From assembly GCA_001824645.1 (NCBI GenBank), contig MHYD01000040.1, positions 6,416-12,294 of the forward strand: a DNA stretch of 5,879 bases, given 5' to 3'. A program made the translations under genes and the position numbers. Shown one piece after another: positions 4,316 through 5,879 of the stretch. Numbering within the stretch: the stretch's first letter is position 1; each line of letters opens with the position of its first letter. This DNA is from Planctomycetes bacterium RBG_13_46_10 (GTDB lineage Bacteria; Planctomycetota; Phycisphaerae; Sedimentisphaerales; Anaerobacaceae). Under the pieces are notes generated by a model that saw only the letters and a list, made by a program, of their open reading frames with translations, did not search any database and had not been told where the DNA came from.

Positions 4316-5184
4316 AAAGCCTGAACTCTGAAAGAATAAGCAAACTCATTGATATGGCGATTGAGGAAGATTACGGCGGAAGTGACCCGTCGAGCGAACT
4401 GATGATTCCTGCCGGGGCAAAGGGAAAGGCTTATATTGTAACCCGTGAGGAAATTGTTGTAAGCGGTATGTTTGTTGCCAGGGAGGTGCTTAAGAGATAC
4501 GACCCGAAGCTGAAGCTGAAGATTCTAAAACGTGACGGACAGCGTGCCAATGTTGCCGACAGGCTCGGTGTTATGGAAGGGCCGATACGAACGATGTTAA
4601 GCGCCGAAAGGGTTGTGCTTAATTTTCTCCAGCGGCTTTGCGGTATAGCAACGATGACTTATAAATATGTTCACGCTACCCGCGGTACGAAGGCGAAAAT
4701 ACACGATACGAGAAAAACAATTCCCGGCTGGCGTGAGCTTGAAAAGTATGCGGTCAGGTGCGGCAAAGGATATAATCACCGCTATAGTCTGAGCGAAGCT
4801 GTAATGTTCAAGGATAATCATATTGCGCAGCTCGGGAAGAATTTTGAACCGAAGCTGAAAAAACTTGTTGAGAAGGCCAGGGAAATCAAGGGCGTAAAGT
4901 TTATATGTGTCGAGGTTGACCATGTTGATAACCAGCTTAATCATGTTCTAAAGGTGCAGGGCATTGATGTTATCCTGCTCGATAATATGGGCCAATGGCA
5001 GTATAAACACGCTGTCGCGATGAGAAATAAAATGTGCGGGGATAAGCCGCTGCTGGAGGCAAGCGGGGGGATTACGCTTAATAATGTAAGGCAGATAGCA
5101 CTTTGCGGAGTGGACAGAATTTCCATAGGGGCTATAACGCACGGCGCAATTTCAGTCGATATCGGTCTTGACAGGGAATTTTAA
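4312..5184 (+). CDS. nadC: Nicotinate-nucleotide pyrophosphorylase (quinolinate phosphoribosyltransferase)
   Basis: NadC converts quinolinate and PRPP to nicotinate mononucleotide, CO2 and pyrophosphate, the committed step from de novo quinolinate to NAD in the cytoplasm. The 290-residue length is typical. Visible blocks are SAERVVLNFLQRLCGIAT (97-114), DTRKTIPGWRELEKYAV (132-148), GYNHR (153-157), MFKDNHI (165-171), CVEVDHVDN (199-207), LLDNM (222-226), EASGGI (249-254) and the C-terminal GVDRISIGAITH (266-277). They supply the expected Arg, Lys, His and acidic residues for quinolinate and PRPP binding. The loop before NHR reads CGKGY where most family members have GGG. The ATG overlaps the uvrB stop by 4 bp, with AGGA 8 nt upstream. 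nadA and nadB are not in the window, so quinolinate synthesis is encoded elsewhere. Confidence 0.97.
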   Translation: MKSLNSERISKLIDMAIEEDYGGSDPSSELMIPAGAKGKAYIVTREEIVVSGMFVAREVLKRYDPKLKLKILKRDGQRANVADRLGVMEGPIRTMLSAERVVLNFLQRLCGIATMTYKYVHATRGTKAKIHDTRKTIPGWRELEKYAVRCGKGYNHRYSLSEAVMFKDNHIAQLGKNFEPKLKKLVEKAREIKGVKFICVEVDHVDNQLNHVLKVQGIDVILLDNMGQWQYKHAVAMRNKMCGDKPLLEASGGITLNNVRQIALCGVDRISIGAITHGAISVDIGLDREF

Positions 5185-5188
5185 ACGG

Positions 5189-5879
5189 ATGTCCGAGTGT
5201 ATTCCTTTAGATGCTGATTTTATAAAATCAAATCTCGATACGCACCGGATCGGCAGAGAGATAATCGTTCATAAAAGCACGACGAGTACGAATGATATTG
5301 CAGCAGGATATGCCAGGAGCGGTGGCAAGAACGACGGTCTTGTAATATTTGCCGAGCATCAAACCGCCGGCAGGGGCAGGAGAGGTAGTAAATGGTTCGA
5401 CGATACCGGTAAAAGTATCTTGTGCTCGATACTGCTTTTTAATCCTAAAATAGAAGCGGATATGATAACTATTGTCGCTGCGGTGGGACTGGCAGAGACG
5501 ATTGCCCAAAATGCGAAAATCAAATGGCCTAATGACATTATACTGTCCGGCAAAAAAACGGCAGGAATTCTTGTCGAAGCATTCGGGGAAAACAAAAAGA
5601 AATATTATGCGGTTGGTATCGGGGTAAACTGCCATCAGCAGAAAAAAGATTTTCCGGACGAGCTTGCCGAGACCGCTACGAGTATCGATATGGAAGTCGG
5701 CGCAAAATGCGACAGGAGTCGGCTTGCAACGAGGCTGATTATGAATCTTGACCACTTTCTTGAAGTTGCAGAAAAAAGGCCTGATGAAATTATTGAAAAA
5801 TGGCGAAGCAGAAGTATGCTGCTGAACAGGCGGATTACCGTCGGGCATAACGGCCGGGAGTTTACGGGCAATTGTATCG
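5189..5879 (+). CDS. birA: Biotin--[acetyl-CoA-carboxylase] ligase (catalytic domain only), 3' end cut by window
   Basis: BirA activates biotin with ATP to biotinyl-5'-AMP and transfers it to the lysine of the biotin carboxyl carrier protein of acetyl-CoA carboxylase and similar enzymes. The frame is open to the window edge for 230 codons. Motifs are STTSTNDIA (30-38), the biotinyl-AMP loop GRGRRGSKW (61-69), IKWPNDI (111-117), KKTAGILVE (122-130, with the conserved ligase lysine at 123) and VGIGVN (142-147). The start of the C-terminal SH3-like domain (RRITV, GREFTGNCI) is reached at the edge. There is no N-terminal winged-helix DNA-binding domain, so this is a monofunctional ligase and not a biotin operon repressor. 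ATG 5189 lies 4 nt after the nadC stop; AGGGA at 5173-5177 is a weak, distant ribosome binding site, so coupling to nadC translation is likely. In many bacteria coaX follows next; that cannot be seen here. Confidence 0.96.
   Translation, partial: MSECIPLDADFIKSNLDTHRIGREIIVHKSTTSTNDIAAGYARSGGKNDGLVIFAEHQTAGRGRRGSKWFDDTGKSILCSILLFNPKIEADMITIVAAVGLAETIAQNAKIKWPNDIILSGKKTAGILVEAFGENKKKYYAVGIGVNCHQQKKDFPDELAETATSIDMEVGAKCDRSRLATRLIMNLDHFLEVAEKRPDEIIEKWRSRSMLLNRRITVGHNGREFTGNCI

Noticed and set aside
5228..5848. 206-codon minus-strand frame over birA
   Set aside because: The plus strand encodes all BirA signature motifs here, so the minus frame is a shadow.

Overview
This is a bacterial chromosomal window in two parts. 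The left part (about 1-1620) is an accessory, repeat-rich junction holding the end of a CRISPR-Cas locus and some very small genes. The right part (about 1629-5879) is compact housekeeping sequence, all on the plus strand. The type II-like Cas2, the RRM/glycine-rich RNA-binding protein, the free-standing BirA and the many short GC-rich palindromes between genes suggest an uncultured or environmental Gram-negative bacterium. A Planctomycetota/Phycisphaerae-type genome is my best guess, but it is an inference from style and not proven by any marker here.

Left part. Nine codons of an upstream frame (possibly the cas1 tail) end at 27. Two palindromic repeats follow, then a complete cas2 (117-446) whose sequence looks like the Cas2 of type II systems. 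No CRISPR array and no cas9 are visible in the window. From 447 to about 864 I see no convincing gene. That stretch is a patchwork of short repeats: a second copy of the hairpin that precedes cas2, TCCGCC/GGCGGA palindromes, a 19-bp direct repeat and a run of nine G. A coding-like frame without a proper start (865-999) may be the 3' remnant of a lost gene. It sits 5 nt upstream of a small gene for a 92-residue single-pass membrane protein (1005-1283). Facing it on the minus strand is a 52-residue membrane-protein ORF with a near-ideal ribosome binding site (1310-1468). A short palindrome lies between these two convergent genes.

Right part. A sigma70-like promoter (1551-1580) drives an RRM protein with an RGG/GYGG tail (1629-2015), followed by a 35-residue, extremely basic microprotein (2107-2214) and a hairpin terminator (2219-2246). 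Then comes a tight operon. uvrB (nucleotide excision repair) overlaps nadC (quinolinate phosphoribosyltransferase, NAD synthesis) by 4 bp, and birA (biotin-protein ligase, catalytic domain only) starts 4 nt after nadC and is cut by the window end. nadC-birA adjacency is common in bacteria; uvrB at the head is less usual.

The most interesting items are the two or three microgenes near 1000-1500 and 2107, a G7 tract placed in the spacer of a putative promoter (a layout like that of phase-variable promoters), and repeat insertions around cas2. I see no clear new multi-gene system.
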